NCBI GenBank assembly: GCA_050732575.1
Contig: JBOHRF010000305.1
Coordinates: 1-6,255, forward strand
Direction: 5' to 3'
DNA from: JBBDWZ01 sp050732575
GTDB taxonomy: Bacteria; Gemmatimonadota; Gemmatimonadetes; Longimicrobiales; RSA9
Length of the DNA: 6,255 bases
The notes under the pieces were generated by a model. That model was given only the letters and a program-made list of their open reading frames with translations. It had not been told where the DNA came from and made no database searches. Position numbers and translations under genes: made by a program. The stretch's first letter is position 1. Every line of letters starts with the position of its first letter. Below, piece after piece: positions 6,074-6,255 of the stretch.

Positions 6074-6127
6074 GACACTCCCGACACTCCCGACACTCCC
6101 GACACGCCCGACACGCCCGGCACGCCC
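6074..6127. repeat. Six-copy 9-bp tandem repeat (VNTR)
   Basis: On plus the units are GACACTCCC three times, then GACACGCCC twice, then GGCACGCCC once, with no gaps (54 bp). The unit length is a multiple of three, so copy-number change would not shift the frame. On minus the frame of the incoming right-hand gene reads Gly-Val-Ser repeats, and the DinB frame reads Cys-Arg-Glu/Ala repeats. The variants are ordered along the array, as expected from stepwise slippage. A (CG)4 tract follows at its left end (6067-6074). Confidence 0.9.
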
Positions 6128-6255
6128 TCTCGCGTAAGCCGGAACGTGCCCGTCTGGTTGTTACCGCTCACTCGACCGGTGGCCATTCCTTTCACGGCGA
6201 TGCCCTCGAAAACGAACGGACTCTGCCCCGCATCATCCTGCACGCCGATCTCGAG
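6074..6255 (-). CDS. 3' end of an unidentified gene whose frame runs into the repeat
   Basis: The gene enters from the right edge with no stop or clear start in view. The first ~44 residues visible look like a genuine protein C-terminus with short beta-strand spacing, for example FVFEGIAVKGMATGRVSG and QTGTFRLTREG. I do not recognise the family; such strands occur in small beta-barrel or lipocalin-like proteins. After FRLTREG the frame enters the tandem repeat (Gly-Val-Ser units) and continues antisense to the permease gene until a TAG at 5445-5443. That tail is the DinB gene read out of frame and does not look like a designed protein. The natural stop therefore seems to have been lost at the repeat. 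The end given here is the end of the repeat, not a stop codon. It may be a disrupted gene. Confidence 0.5.

Noticed and set aside
6074..6127. Cys-Arg-Glu repeat peptide in the DinB frame as a cysteine-rich domain.
   Set aside because: There is no start codon upstream in that frame before TGA, and the pattern is simply the 9-bp repeat translated.

Overview
The window is GC-rich, densely coding DNA of bacterial type. The gene content is a DUF898 (YjgN-like) membrane protein with an M48 metalloprotease, a MarR regulator, large orphan MacB/FtsX-type 'ADOP' permeases and a DinB-fold protein. This mix suggests a soil or environmental Pseudomonadota, perhaps a Steroidobacter- or Xanthomonadales-like gammaproteobacterium. 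Acidobacteria are also rich in ADOP genes and cannot be excluded. The placement is inferred from gene families only.

Layout. At the left edge (1-134, minus) is the start of a gene whose first ~20 residues look like a PadR regulator and whose next ~24 look like the N-terminus of an ADOP permease. Two 19-bp inverted repeats lie upstream of it (144-162 and 195-213). Next, all on minus, come an M48 zinc metalloprotease (285-1307), a DUF898 multi-pass membrane protein (1308-2429) whose stop codon directly abuts the protease start, and a MarR regulator (2648-3172). A perfect 19-bp palindrome (3162-3180) covers the start of marR. It lies in the short gap to a divergent 812-residue duplicated ABC permease (3236-5674, plus), with no ATPase gene in view. 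Convergent with that permease, 22 bp away, is a DinB-fold protein (5697-6044, minus) that appears to lack its N-terminus. Just upstream of it is a six-copy 9-bp tandem repeat (6074-6127), and then the 3' end of an unidentified gene entering from the right (to 6255), whose reading frame runs through the repeat without a stop.

How the parts may work together. The protease and DUF898 protein form a tight translationally coupled pair at the membrane. MarR and the orphan permease form a divergent regulator/target pair with an obvious candidate operator. The left edge hints at a second permease locus with its own twin operator-like repeats. The most unusual places are the PadR/permease chimera at the left edge and the repeat-associated junction at the right edge, where one gene has lost its stop and the next its start.
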